Positions 1-6,962 of a stretch of 7,423 bases of DNA are shown here, piece by piece. Source of the DNA: Bacillota bacterium. GTDB taxonomy: Bacteria; Bacillota; Clostridia; DSM-8532. The stretch lies in contig JAEXRM010000179.1 of NCBI GenBank assembly GCA_023440865.1, positions 1 to 7,423 on the forward strand, read 5' to 3'. The notes beneath the pieces were generated by a model. The model ran no database searches and had not been told where the DNA came from. It saw only the letters and a program-made list of their open reading frames with translations. Positions within the stretch are counted from its first letter, which is position 1. Each line of letters starts with the position of its first letter. A program made the position numbers and the translations under genes.

Positions 1-1
1 A

Positions 2-859
2 TACAAGAGCCTTTCGCCCATCGAGATGGTGGAAGGGCGTTTTGTCAACGACATCGATGTTTCCGCCGCATCCAGTGTCGTGATCGTCGACGAGAACTTC
101 GTCCGCCGGTATTTCAAGAACGACGACCCCATCGGCAGGACCTTTTCCTTCCGGAGCTACAACGACACGAAGGTCGATTTCCGGATCATCGGTGTCTCGA
201 AGGCCGAGGGCGGCGTGTTTGCAGGCATGATGGACAACGAGGACTTTCCGACCATCGTCTACATGCCCATCACCACGGTGCAGCGGCTCAACAGCGGCAA
301 CACCGAGCGGCTCGACAGCATCAGCGTCTCGATCACCGACAAGGACCAGCGGGTGCAGAAGGAGATCGCCGACCGCATCGTCAAGGCGCTGGAACTCAAG
401 AAGGGCCGCACGGGCCTGTTTTCCGTCAGCACCACGGCGGACCAGCAGAAGATCTTCTCGAGCGTCACCGGAGTCATCTCGTCGGTGCTGCTGGTCATCG
501 CGGTCATCACCCTGCTTGTCGGCGGCATCGGCATCGTGAACATCCTGCTGGTCTCGGTGACCGAGCGCATCCGGGAAATCGGCATCCGCAAGGCCTTGGG
601 CGCGAAGAAGCGCGATATCCTGCTGCAGTTCATCACCGAGTCGATCATCATGACGGGCACGTCGGGCATCATCGGCATCCTGCTCGGCCTCATCGCAGGT
701 GCCGTCATCTCCTCACTCATCAAGATTCCGCCGGTCGTGAACGTCGGCGTCATGGGCGGCGCCTTCCTCGGCTCCATTGTCCTCGGGCTTGCGTTTGGCG
801 TGTATCCGGCAAAGAAGGCGGCGGAGATGGATCCCATCGAGTCGCTGCGGTACGAATGA
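2..859 (+). CDS. MacB/FtsX-family ABC transporter permease, C-terminal part (5' end outside window)
   Basis: The reading frame is open from base 2 and ends at TGA 857-859, giving 285 residues. The first in-frame ATG (26) has no ribosome binding site and falls inside a conserved-looking stretch (IEMVEGRFV), so the gene starts to the left of the window. The first ~150 residues are the end of the extracytoplasmic MacB-type core domain. Three membrane segments follow at roughly residues 158-185, 217-240 and 249-269. Between the first two lies the family hallmark SVTERIREIGIRKALGAKK, and the protein ends in YPAKKAAEMDPIESLRYE, the usual FtsX/MacB C-terminus. Such permeases work with a separate or fused ATPase in a mechanotransmission-type complex, often with a MacA-like adaptor, to move peptides, antibiotics or lipoproteins. 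The partner genes would lie upstream and are not visible, so the substrate cannot be told. The family call is secure. Confidence 0.93.
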   Translation, partial: YKSLSPIEMVEGRFVNDIDVSAASSVVIVDENFVRRYFKNDDPIGRTFSFRSYNDTKVDFRIIGVSKAEGGVFAGMMDNEDFPTIVYMPITTVQRLNSGNTERLDSISVSITDKDQRVQKEIADRIVKALELKKGRTGLFSVSTTADQQKIFSSVTGVISSVLLVIAVITLLVGGIGIVNILLVSVTERIREIGIRKALGAKKRDILLQFITESIIMTGTSGIIGILLGLIAGAVISSLIKIPPVVNVGVMGGAFLGSIVLGLAFGVYPAKKAAEMDPIESLRYE

Positions 860-950
860 GTCAAGCGGCGGCTGTCGCCCGATGGGGCCCGCCGGTCGGA
901 TGAAACGGTCTTCACACGGTGAAACGTCAAATCACAATCCAATCGGTATC

Positions 951-981
951 GGGGGCGTCTCGGCAAGCATGAGACGCCCCC
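951..981 (+). terminator. GC-rich hairpin, probable terminator of the permease transcript
   Basis: The arms GGGGGCGTCTC (951-961) and GAGACGCCCCC (971-981) are perfectly complementary over 11 base pairs around a 9-base loop. It lies 91 bases after the permease stop codon. The tail that follows is only moderately T-rich (TTGCGGTTGCGTC), so termination may be less than complete, but the stem is very stable. The reverse strand has no T-rich tail, so it reads as a + strand element. Confidence 0.75.
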
Positions 982-1021
982 TTGCGGTTGCGTCAATATT
1001 TCCCACCCTTCCGGTTTTCGG

Positions 1022-1050
1022 TTGTGTCGTCGCCCGATATGACATAAGAT
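1022..1050 (+). promoter_or_regulatory. Weak candidate sigma-70-type promoter for the 165-residue protein gene
   Basis: TTGTGT (1022-1027) and TAAGAT (1045-1050) are separated by 17 bases and lie about 75 bases before the ATG at 1125, after the hairpin at 951-981. Matches to consensus are 3/6 and 4/6. A six-base stem, GGCAGG (1070-1075) with CCTGCC (1094-1099), would sit in the leader just before the ribosome binding site. The location suits the start of a new transcription unit, but the match is modest and could be chance. Confidence 0.33.
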
Positions 1051-1114
1051 GGTTGTGAAAAGGCATCAAGGCAGGCTGGCATGGAAAGGTCCCCCTGCCG
1101 GCGGACGTGGGAAT

Positions 1115-1120
1115 GAGGTG
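1115..1120 (+). promoter_or_regulatory. Ribosome binding site deciding the start at 1125
   Basis: GAGGTG (1115-1120) ends four bases before ATG 1125. A GTG six codons further upstream (1107) is in frame, but this Shine-Dalgarno sequence would then lie inside the gene and no comparable one precedes the GTG. Confidence 0.65.
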
Positions 1121-1124
1121 CAGC

Positions 1125-1622
1125 ATGGGCAAGAAGACATTCAGTCCCTACGCCAAGGGCATCCCCGAGAAGAAGGAGTTTGCATCGCGATACGAACCCA
1201 TCCGCAGTACGGCGCCCGCCGAATCTCTTGAACGGAAACCCGCCGGCGGATCCGAGACAACCGGCCGTTCTGCAGCAAGGCAGCCTGGTGCCGGAACGCA
1301 CGCACAATCCAAGCCGCTGTCAAGCGATCCGGTTCCGCCGAATGCATGGGAAGCGGGGCTCAAGCCTTCCGGACAACCCGCCGGGCATGCGTCGACCCGT
1401 GTGGCAGGCGCCACGGGCAACCGGCCCGCCTTCACGCCGCCGGACCGCGACCTGCTGGACGGCCTCGAGGGGAACCAGCGCCGGCAGCGCGGATGGGGAG
1501 ATGATTCCAAGCCGAACGAGCTATGCGATGGCATTTCCATCACGCCCATATCGAAGACGGAACTGAAAAAGAAACTGGCCGCACAGAAGAGCGGCGGTTT
1601 TGTGGGCGGCAAGAGCACCTGA
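1125..1622 (+). CDS. Hypothetical low-complexity, basic protein of 165 residues
   Basis: I do not recognise this protein. It starts MGKKTFSPYAKG and has no signal peptide or membrane segment, so it is probably cytoplasmic. Residues ~1-110 are rich in Pro, Gly, Ser, Ala, Arg and Lys with almost no hydrophobic clusters, which suggests disorder. The last ~55 residues look more ordered: a charged patch DRDLLDGLEGNQRRQRGWGDD, written here as a run of acidic then basic residues near 103-122, then a short hydrophobic ISITPIS and a Lys-rich helix-like segment ending in GGFVGGKST. A good ribosome binding site and a stop well before the next gene favour a real gene. It lies in the same direction as the ABC exporter genes, 89 bases upstream of the first, so it may share their transcript. 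A longer open frame lies antisense here but has no codon or motif support. No function can be assigned. Confidence 0.68.
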   Translation: MGKKTFSPYAKGIPEKKEFASRYEPIRSTAPAESLERKPAGGSETTGRSAARQPGAGTHAQSKPLSSDPVPPNAWEAGLKPSGQPAGHASTRVAGATGNRPAFTPPDRDLLDGLEGNQRRQRGWGDDSKPNELCDGISITPISKTELKKKLAAQKSGGFVGGKST

Positions 1623-1647
1623 TGCCCGGTCTTTTCTTCATCTCTTC

Positions 1648-1696
1648 CACATCCGCGTGGCAAACGTCCGCATTCGCGTGACAACCGCCGGATGTG
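1648..1696 (+). repeat. Spaced direct repeat inside an inverted repeat upstream of the exporter genes (possible operator)
   Basis: CGCGTGGCAA (1654-1663) and CGCGTGACAA (1675-1684) match at nine of ten bases and are 21 bases apart start to start, about two helical turns. They are enclosed by the perfect inverted repeat CACATCCG (1648-1655) and CGGATGTG (1689-1696). Same-face repeats of this kind can be regulator binding sites, and the site is directly before the exporter ribosome binding site. No clear -35/-10 pair is seen in 1623-1711, so the role is inferred only. Confidence 0.4.
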
Positions 1697-1701
1697 CCGC
1701 T

Positions 1702-1706
1702 GGAGG
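1702..1706 (+). promoter_or_regulatory. Ribosome binding site deciding the start at 1712
   Basis: GGAGG at 1702-1706 lies five bases before ATG 1712. The in-frame GTG at 1694 would put this site inside the gene, and the ATG at 1708 is in another frame, so 1712 is chosen. Confidence 0.8.
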
Positions 1707-1711
1707 CATGC

Positions 1712-3457
1712 ATGAAATCGCTCCGTTGGCTGGGCCGCTATATGCCGGCTTATCTCCGGCTGGCCGTTCCAGCCTGGATCGCCCTGTTCTGCGAGGTGTT
1801 CGTCGACCTCAGCCTGCCCACCCTGCTGGCGACCATCGTGAATGTCGGCATCGCCAACCGCGACACCCCCCATGTGCTGCGGATGGGCGGCATCATGCTG
1901 CTGCTGTCGCTGGCCGGCCTTGCATTGGGCCAGGCGCGGAACTGGATGTCCACCAAGGTTTCCCAGGAACTCGGCACCCGCATCCGCGGCGACCTGTTCC
2001 GCAAGGTGCAGCGGCTCTCGATGGCCGCGGTGCAGCGTTTCGGCACGGCGTCGATGATCACGCGCCTGACCAACGATGTGATGCAGGTGCAGAACATGTC
2101 GTTCATGCTGACCCGCATTTTCATCCGCGCGCCGCTGATGCTCGTCGGCAGCATCGTCATGGCGTTCCTGCTCAATCCAGGCCTGGCCCGCATCCTCGTC
2201 GGCGTCATTCCACTGCTCGCCCTGCTGATCGTGCTGCGCATCCGCAAGGGCATGCCCCTGTTCCGGCGCGTGCAGGGGGCCGTCGACCGGGTCAACGGCG
2301 TCATGCGCGAGTTCCTCGCCGGCGTCCGCGTCGTCAAGGTGTTCAACCGCTATGACTACGAGCAGGACAAGTTCGATGCCGCAAACCGCAGGCTGACCGG
2401 TCTCGGGGTTTCCGCGGCCCGTGCCATGGCGACCATCCAGCCGCTGATGCTCGCCCTGATGAACGGCAGCATCCTGCTCGTGCTGTGGTTCGGCGGCCGG
2501 CGCGTTTCCGGCGGCGGCATGCCGGTGGGCGACGTGCTGGCGTTCATCAATTATTTCCTGCAGATCCTGCAGTCGATGATGATGGTTTCCTGGATCTTCA
2601 CGGCCGGCGTGCGGGCAAAGACCTCCGCCGACCGCATCGGCGAGGTGTTCTCGCTCGAAGACGGCATGCCGGTGGCCGTGAGCCCGGTCTCGCCGCCCGT
2701 GCGCGGCACCGTGGCGATGCGGCATGTGTCCTTCCGCTGGCCGGGACAGAAGCAGCCGGTGCTCGATGACATCTCATTCGAGGCGGAAGCCGGGCAGACC
2801 ATCGCCATCATCGGCGCCACCGGTTCGGGCAAGAGCTCGCTCGTGAATCTGTTCGCGCGTTTCCATGACGTGGCGGCGGGCGAGGTGCTCGTGGACGGTC
2901 TGGATGTGCGCGCCTATGATCTCGCGGACCTCCGCAGCCGCATCGCGATGGTGCCGCAGCAGGCGGTCCTGTTCACCGGCACCATCCGCGACAACTTGCG
3001 GTGGGGTGACCCGCAGGCAACGGACGAGGCGCTTATGGCGGCAGCGCATGTGGCCTGCGCCGACGAGTTCATCCCCAGGCTTCAGGACGGCTACGACACC
3101 TGGATCGGACAGGGGGGCGTGAACCTCTCCGGCGGCCAGAAACAGCGCCTGGGCATCGCCCGCGCGCTGCTGTGCAAGGCACGCGTGCTGGTGCTCGATG
3201 ACAGCACCAGCGCCATCGACATGCGCACGGAAGCCGTCATCCGCCGGCACCTGCGCGCGCATGCGCGCCAATTGACCGTGTTGCTGGTCGCCCAGCGCAT
3301 CCATTCGGTCATGGACGCGGACCGCATCCTGGTGCTGGACGAGGGTCGACTAGCAGGATCCGGCACGCATGCCGAACTGCTGGATACCTGCAGTGTGTAT
3401 CGGGACATCTACCGGTCCCAGATGGGTCTGGACCGGTCCGGCCGGGAGGTGGTCTGA
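1712..3457 (+). CDS. ABC exporter half-transporter, subunit with degenerate ATPase site
   Basis: This 581-residue protein fuses a six-helix exporter membrane domain (segments near 16-38, 58-75, 137-155, 158-176, 243-262, 274-298) to a nucleotide-binding domain from ~330. Visible motifs are Walker A GATGSGKS (368-375), signature LSGGQ (472-476) and Walker B VLVLDD. The residue after the Walker B Asp496 is Asp497 where active ATPases carry Glu. The switch (H-loop) position is Gln528 in VAQRIHS instead of His. This is the established pattern of the catalytically weak subunit in heterodimeric exporters such as LmrCD, BmrCD and TM287/288. It keeps an intact signature, which serves the partner's active site. 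The next gene begins one base after the stop and supplies that partner. The complex should sit in the cytoplasmic membrane and export a drug, lipid or peptide; the substrate cannot be read from sequence. The family call is secure; multidrug specificity is only a common default. Confidence 0.95.
   Translation: MKSLRWLGRYMPAYLRLAVPAWIALFCEVFVDLSLPTLLATIVNVGIANRDTPHVLRMGGIMLLLSLAGLALGQARNWMSTKVSQELGTRIRGDLFRKVQRLSMAAVQRFGTASMITRLTNDVMQVQNMSFMLTRIFIRAPLMLVGSIVMAFLLNPGLARILVGVIPLLALLIVLRIRKGMPLFRRVQGAVDRVNGVMREFLAGVRVVKVFNRYDYEQDKFDAANRRLTGLGVSAARAMATIQPLMLALMNGSILLVLWFGGRRVSGGGMPVGDVLAFINYFLQILQSMMMVSWIFTAGVRAKTSADRIGEVFSLEDGMPVAVSPVSPPVRGTVAMRHVSFRWPGQKQPVLDDISFEAEAGQTIAIIGATGSGKSSLVNLFARFHDVAAGEVLVDGLDVRAYDLADLRSRIAMVPQQAVLFTGTIRDNLRWGDPQATDEALMAAAHVACADEFIPRLQDGYDTWIGQGGVNLSGGQKQRLGIARALLCKARVLVLDDSTSAIDMRTEAVIRRHLRAHARQLTVLLVAQRIHSVMDADRILVLDEGRLAGSGTHAELLDTCSVYRDIYRSQMGLDRSGREVV
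3445..3450 (+). promoter_or_regulatory. Ribosome binding site of the second exporter subunit, inside the first gene
   Basis: GGAGGT (3445-3450) lies in the last codons of the upstream gene, eight bases before ATG 3459. It decides against the in-frame ATG at 3369, which would add 30 residues translated from out-of-frame upstream coding sequence. The TGA-C-ATG junction suggests translational coupling of the two subunits. Confidence 0.82.
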
Positions 3458-3458
3458 C

Positions 3459-5387
3459 ATGGAGACGAAGACGAAGCAGCATGCGTCTCCGACTGGCGGC
3501 TCCAGCGTTCCCGGACGTACGGAGGGGGGCACCCGCAGATCCGCTCCGGCAGAGCTCAAGGCTGGCACCACCGGCTTGCACCATATGGGCGGCCGCTTCG
3601 GCGGCGGACAGAAGCCAAAGGACATGTGGGGTACGATCCGCCGGCTGTGGCGCATGTTCGGACGGGAACAATGGAAGCTTGCGGCAGTATTCGCCATCGC
3701 GACTGCCGGGTCCGCCCTTAGCCTTGCCGGCCCCTGGCTGATCGGAAAGGGCATCGATTCCATGGCTGCGGCGGGCGGTGTGGACTTCCCGCAGCTTCAC
3801 CGTGTCATCCTGCTGCTTGGCCTGGCCTACGGTGCCGGCGCCCTGCTGTCATACCTGCAGGAGTGGTGGATCGCCGGTGTCGTGCAGCGCATCGTCATGA
3901 TCATCCGGCGTTCCCTTTTCGAAAAGGTGCAGCGGCTGCCACTCGCCTTCTTCGATACGCGCACGCATGGCGAGCTGATGAGCAGGCTTGCCAACGATGT
4001 CGAGAATGTCAGCTCGATGCTGTCCTCCTCCACAACCCAGCTGTTCTCGAGTCTGTTCACCGTGGTGGGTTCCCTCGTGATGATGCTGCTGCTCTCGCCG
4101 GTCCTGACGGTGCTGAGCCTGGTGACCGTTCCGTTCACGCTCCTGATCTCGGGGCAGATCGCCAGGCATTCACGCAAGCAGTTCCGGGCCCAGCAGGCCA
4201 ACCTCGCCGAGCTCAACGGGCACATCGAGGAGATTCTTTCCGGACAGCTTGTCGTGAAGGCGTTTGGCCGGGAGGATCAGGTCACGGCCCAATTCGACGA
4301 AATCAACGAACGGCTGCGCGAATCCGGCCGCAAGGCGCAGGTGATGTCCGGCATGGTCATGCCGCTGCTCAATGCCATGACCAATCTCGGCTTCGTCATC
4401 GTGGCGACGGCCGGCGGCTGGCTTGCGGTGTCCGGCGCCGTCACCGTGGGCGTCATCGCCTCCTTCATCAATTATTCCCGACAGTTCTCCCGGCCGCTCA
4501 ACGAGATCGCGAACCTGTACAGCAGCATCCAGTCCGCCCAGGCAAGCGCGGAGCGTGTCTTCGAGCTGATGGACGAGACGCCGGAGCCGCCGGATGAGCC
4601 GGATGCGGTGCCCATGACGGAGCCTGTGGGCCATGTGACGTTTGAGGACGTTTCCTTCGGCTATATCAAGGACCTTCCGGTGCTGCAGCATGTCGACATC
4701 GAGGCGCAGCCCGGCCGTACGATCGCCCTCGTCGGGCCGACCGGCGCCGGCAAGACGACGGTCGTCAATCTGTTGGTGCGCTTCTATGACGCCGATGGCG
4801 GCCGCATCCTGATGGATGGCCGCGAACTGCGCCATTGGCGGCGCGATACGCTCCGCCCCGCCTTCGGCATGGTGCTGCAGGATACCCACCTGTTTTCCGG
4901 AACCATCCGCGAGAACATCCGGTACGGGCGTCTGGATGCGACGGACGCCGATGTGGAGGCCGCCGTGCGCGCGGTCGGAGCGGAAGCCTGGGTGAGGCGT
5001 TTGCCGGACGGATACGAAACCGTGCTGGACGAGTCGGGCGGGGGCCTTTCCCAGGGGCAGCGCCAGCTGCTGTCGATCGCCCGCGCGGTGTTGGCCGACC
5101 CGGCGGTGCTCATTCTCGACGAGGCGACCTCGAGTGTCGACACCCGAACGGAAATGGTGCTGCAGCAGGCCATGCTCCACCTGCGCAGGGGGCGTACGAG
5201 CTTCATCATCGCACACCGGCTCTCCACCATCCGCGAGGCGGATGAGATCCTCGTCATCGACAAGGGCGGCATCATCGAGCGTGGAACACATGAAAGTCTG
5301 ATCGCGGCGAAGGGATTCTATGCCGGCATGTATGATGCGGGCGGCCGGGAAGAGGAAGTGCCTGTGGCGGGCGCCCCGGCACAATGA
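3459..5387 (+). CDS. ABC exporter half-transporter, catalytically intact subunit with altered signature
   Basis: This protein of 642 residues has a low-complexity N-terminal tail (about 1-56, rich in Gly, Ser, Thr, Lys, Arg). The exporter membrane domain follows (segments near 72-94, 115-134, 194-212, 214-232, 305-328, 335-350), then an ATPase domain from ~415. Walker A is GPTGAGKT (426-433). Walker B ends in Asp554-Glu555 with the catalytic Glu present, and the switch His is His586 in IAHRLST. The signature is LSQGQ (530-534) rather than LSGGQ, as is usual for the LmrD/YfiC-type partner. The altered signature faces the degenerate Walker B of the other subunit, so all deviations gather in one composite ATP site. 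Both subunits carry a similar stretch after the second helix (FRKVQRLS and FEKVQRLP), supporting a paralogous pair. The gene starts one base after its partner's stop. Confidence 0.95.
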   Translation: METKTKQHASPTGGSSVPGRTEGGTRRSAPAELKAGTTGLHHMGGRFGGGQKPKDMWGTIRRLWRMFGREQWKLAAVFAIATAGSALSLAGPWLIGKGIDSMAAAGGVDFPQLHRVILLLGLAYGAGALLSYLQEWWIAGVVQRIVMIIRRSLFEKVQRLPLAFFDTRTHGELMSRLANDVENVSSMLSSSTTQLFSSLFTVVGSLVMMLLLSPVLTVLSLVTVPFTLLISGQIARHSRKQFRAQQANLAELNGHIEEILSGQLVVKAFGREDQVTAQFDEINERLRESGRKAQVMSGMVMPLLNAMTNLGFVIVATAGGWLAVSGAVTVGVIASFINYSRQFSRPLNEIANLYSSIQSAQASAERVFELMDETPEPPDEPDAVPMTEPVGHVTFEDVSFGYIKDLPVLQHVDIEAQPGRTIALVGPTGAGKTTVVNLLVRFYDADGGRILMDGRELRHWRRDTLRPAFGMVLQDTHLFSGTIRENIRYGRLDATDADVEAAVRAVGAEAWVRRLPDGYETVLDESGGGLSQGQRQLLSIARAVLADPAVLILDEATSSVDTRTEMVLQQAMLHLRRGRTSFIIAHRLSTIREADEILVIDKGGIIERGTHESLIAAKGFYAGMYDAGGREEEVPVAGAPAQ

Positions 5388-5406
5388 TGGATGCGGCTGC
5401 CAACCT

Positions 5407-5411
5407 GGAGG
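5407..5411 (+). promoter_or_regulatory. Ribosome binding site deciding the start at 5417
   Basis: GGAGG at 5407-5411 is five bases before ATG 5417. An in-frame ATG at 5384 overlaps the exporter stop codon (ATGA) and would add 11 residues. It lacks a clear ribosome binding site, and the Rossmann fold begins right after the 5417 start, so the later start is preferred. Coupled initiation at 5384 cannot be excluded. Confidence 0.7.
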
Positions 5412-5416
5412 AACGC

Positions 5417-6937
5417 ATGAAGGAAAAGATCGGTGTCGGACTCTATGGCATGAACGGACATCAGGTGCACGCGTTGCTTGCGGCGCACCCTGGCGCGGAG
5501 CTGGTCGCGGTCGCCGGGTTCCCGAAGGAACGCATCGGCCTGGATGAATCGGACGGCTGTCGCCAGTACGATACGCTGGATGCGCTGCTGGAGGACGGCA
5601 GCGTCGATCTGGTGTCACTGTGCTCGCCCCGCCGGGCGGATCAGGCGGCGGACGCCATCCGCTGCCTGCGCGCCGGACGCCATGTCTATGCGGAGAAACC
5701 CTGCGCGCTCAGCGAGGCTGAGCTCGATGAGGTCCTGCGTGTCGCGGAGGAAACAGGATGCCGGTTCCATGAGATGGCCGGAACCGCATTCGAGGAGCCG
5801 TGGTATTCGCTCCGTAGATTGGTGCTTCGCGGTGAAATCGGGGACATCGTGCAGGTGTTTTGCCAGAAATCGTATCCGCTGGGCGGCAGCCGGCCGCATG
5901 ATGAGGCGGTGGACGGAGGCCTGCTTTGCCAGGTGGGCATCCATGCGTTCCGGTTTGTGGAGCACGTTGCCTGCCGGCGGATCGTGGAAGTGGAGGCGCG
6001 GCAGACGAAGCGTGGAAGCGGGCGGGAGGAGACCCCGGGCGGTCTGCATACGGCGGTTTCCTATCTGATGCGTCTCGAGGGCGGCGGTGTGGCCAGTGTG
6101 CTGGCGAATTACCTCAATCCGCCTACATTCGGCAGCTGGGGGAACGAACACGTCCGGATCTTCGGCACACGAGGGTTCGTGGAGGCCACCGATGCGGGAA
6201 CCAAGACGCGTCTTGTGCTCAACGAGCGTGATTGCGGCCCCATCCCGGTGGACATTTCCACGGATGTGCCCGGTGCGGGCAAGCGGTTCTTCGACGCATA
6301 CATCCGTTGTCTGCTCGGACAGGGAGACATGCCAATCTCTCTGGACGAGGAACTGCATCCACTGCGGATGGTGCTTCGGGCAAGGGCGGATGCGGAACGT
6401 GCGGAGGCCAGTGTCCAGGAAACATGGAATCCACCGGTGTTCAGGCATGAATCCGATCCGGGGTCCTGCGGCGTGGAAGTCCGTGCGGCAGATGGCGCCC
6501 ATCCCGATTTCCAGCGTCTTGTCGCACAGCTCGACCGCGAGCTGTACCAGCGAAATGGTGAACAGCAGGCGCAGTTCGACCGTTTCAACGGCATCGACAA
6601 GATCCGGCACGCGGCTGTGACGTACCTTGACGGTCTGCCTTCCGCCTGTGGCGCGATCAAGCTGCTCGATTCGGAAACCGCCGAGCTCAAGCGGATGTTT
6701 GTGCATCCGTGCTGCCGTCGACTCGGACTGGCTGCCCGGGTGCTGGCGTTCCTCGAGCGGGAGGCGATGGCGCAGGGATGCCGGACCATGATGCTGGAAA
6801 CCGGGGTCAACCAGTTCGAGGCGATCGCCCTGTATGAGAAGGCGGGTTACATGCGGGTGGACAATTATGGCCCTTATGTTGGGAATCCCTTGAGCCTGTG
6901 TATGTGCAAAGCCCTGTCCAACCCTGGTGACCGTTGA
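5417..6937 (+). CDS. Bifunctional fusion: Gfo/Idh/MocA-family dehydrogenase joined to GNAT acetyltransferase
   Basis: This single uninterrupted frame of 506 residues holds two enzymes. Residues 1-~120 form a Rossmann domain with GVGLYG near 6-11 for NAD(P) binding and the family motif EKP (93-95), whose Lys94 is the usual catalytic residue. Residues ~121-340 are the alpha/beta substrate domain, with GGLLCQVGIH ending at His176. The Asp normally four residues before that His is Gln172. From about 352 to 498 lies a GNAT domain with LKRMFVHP, the acetyl-CoA pyrophosphate loop RRLGLA (Arg434, Gly437, Ala439), then LETGVNQFEAIALYEKAGY and NYGPY. The dehydrogenase family oxidises or reduces sugar or inositol hydroxyls; GNAT enzymes acetylate amines. 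Both domains look full length. No signal peptide is seen, so the protein is cytoplasmic. It lies 29 bases after the exporter gene and probably shares its transcript. The substrate is unknown. The domain calls are secure; coupling between the two activities is inference. Confidence 0.9.
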   Translation: MKEKIGVGLYGMNGHQVHALLAAHPGAELVAVAGFPKERIGLDESDGCRQYDTLDALLEDGSVDLVSLCSPRRADQAADAIRCLRAGRHVYAEKPCALSEAELDEVLRVAEETGCRFHEMAGTAFEEPWYSLRRLVLRGEIGDIVQVFCQKSYPLGGSRPHDEAVDGGLLCQVGIHAFRFVEHVACRRIVEVEARQTKRGSGREETPGGLHTAVSYLMRLEGGGVASVLANYLNPPTFGSWGNEHVRIFGTRGFVEATDAGTKTRLVLNERDCGPIPVDISTDVPGAGKRFFDAYIRCLLGQGDMPISLDEELHPLRMVLRARADAERAEASVQETWNPPVFRHESDPGSCGVEVRAADGAHPDFQRLVAQLDRELYQRNGEQQAQFDRFNGIDKIRHAAVTYLDGLPSACGAIKLLDSETAELKRMFVHPCCRRLGLAARVLAFLEREAMAQGCRTMMLETGVNQFEAIALYEKAGYMRVDNYGPYVGNPLSLCMCKALSNPGDR

Positions 6938-6962
6938 GGCCCGACGTCCGCCAGTGTGCGGT

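Noticed and set aside
901..929. Direct repeat TGAAACG and small hairpin TTCAC/GTGAA after the permease gene
   Set aside because: The repeat is only seven bases and the stem only five base pairs, with no link to a promoter or T-run; chance is enough.
1148..2725. Reverse-strand open frame of 525 codons, longer than the 165-residue gene it overlaps
   Set aside because: It is antisense to a clearly recognised ABC exporter domain and is very rich in His, Arg, Gln and Ala, as expected for the complement of a GC-rich gene. It has no motif and no ribosome binding site.
3369..3458. Thirty-residue N-terminal extension of the second exporter subunit
   Set aside because: The extension is read out of frame through the end of the first subunit, has no family resemblance, and a strong ribosome binding site precedes ATG 3459.
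5384..5416. Earlier start of the fusion gene overlapping the exporter stop codon
   Set aside because: An ATGA overlap is possible, but no clear ribosome binding site precedes it. GGAGG is ideally placed for ATG 5417, and the Rossmann fold begins there.
4170..5618. Reverse-strand open frame of 482 codons
   Set aside because: It is antisense to the second exporter subunit and the start of the fusion gene, with the same His/Arg-rich shadow composition and no recognisable domain.
5615..6706. Reverse-strand open frame of 363 codons
   Set aside because: It is antisense to the well-supported dehydrogenase-acetyltransferase gene and has no domain of its own.
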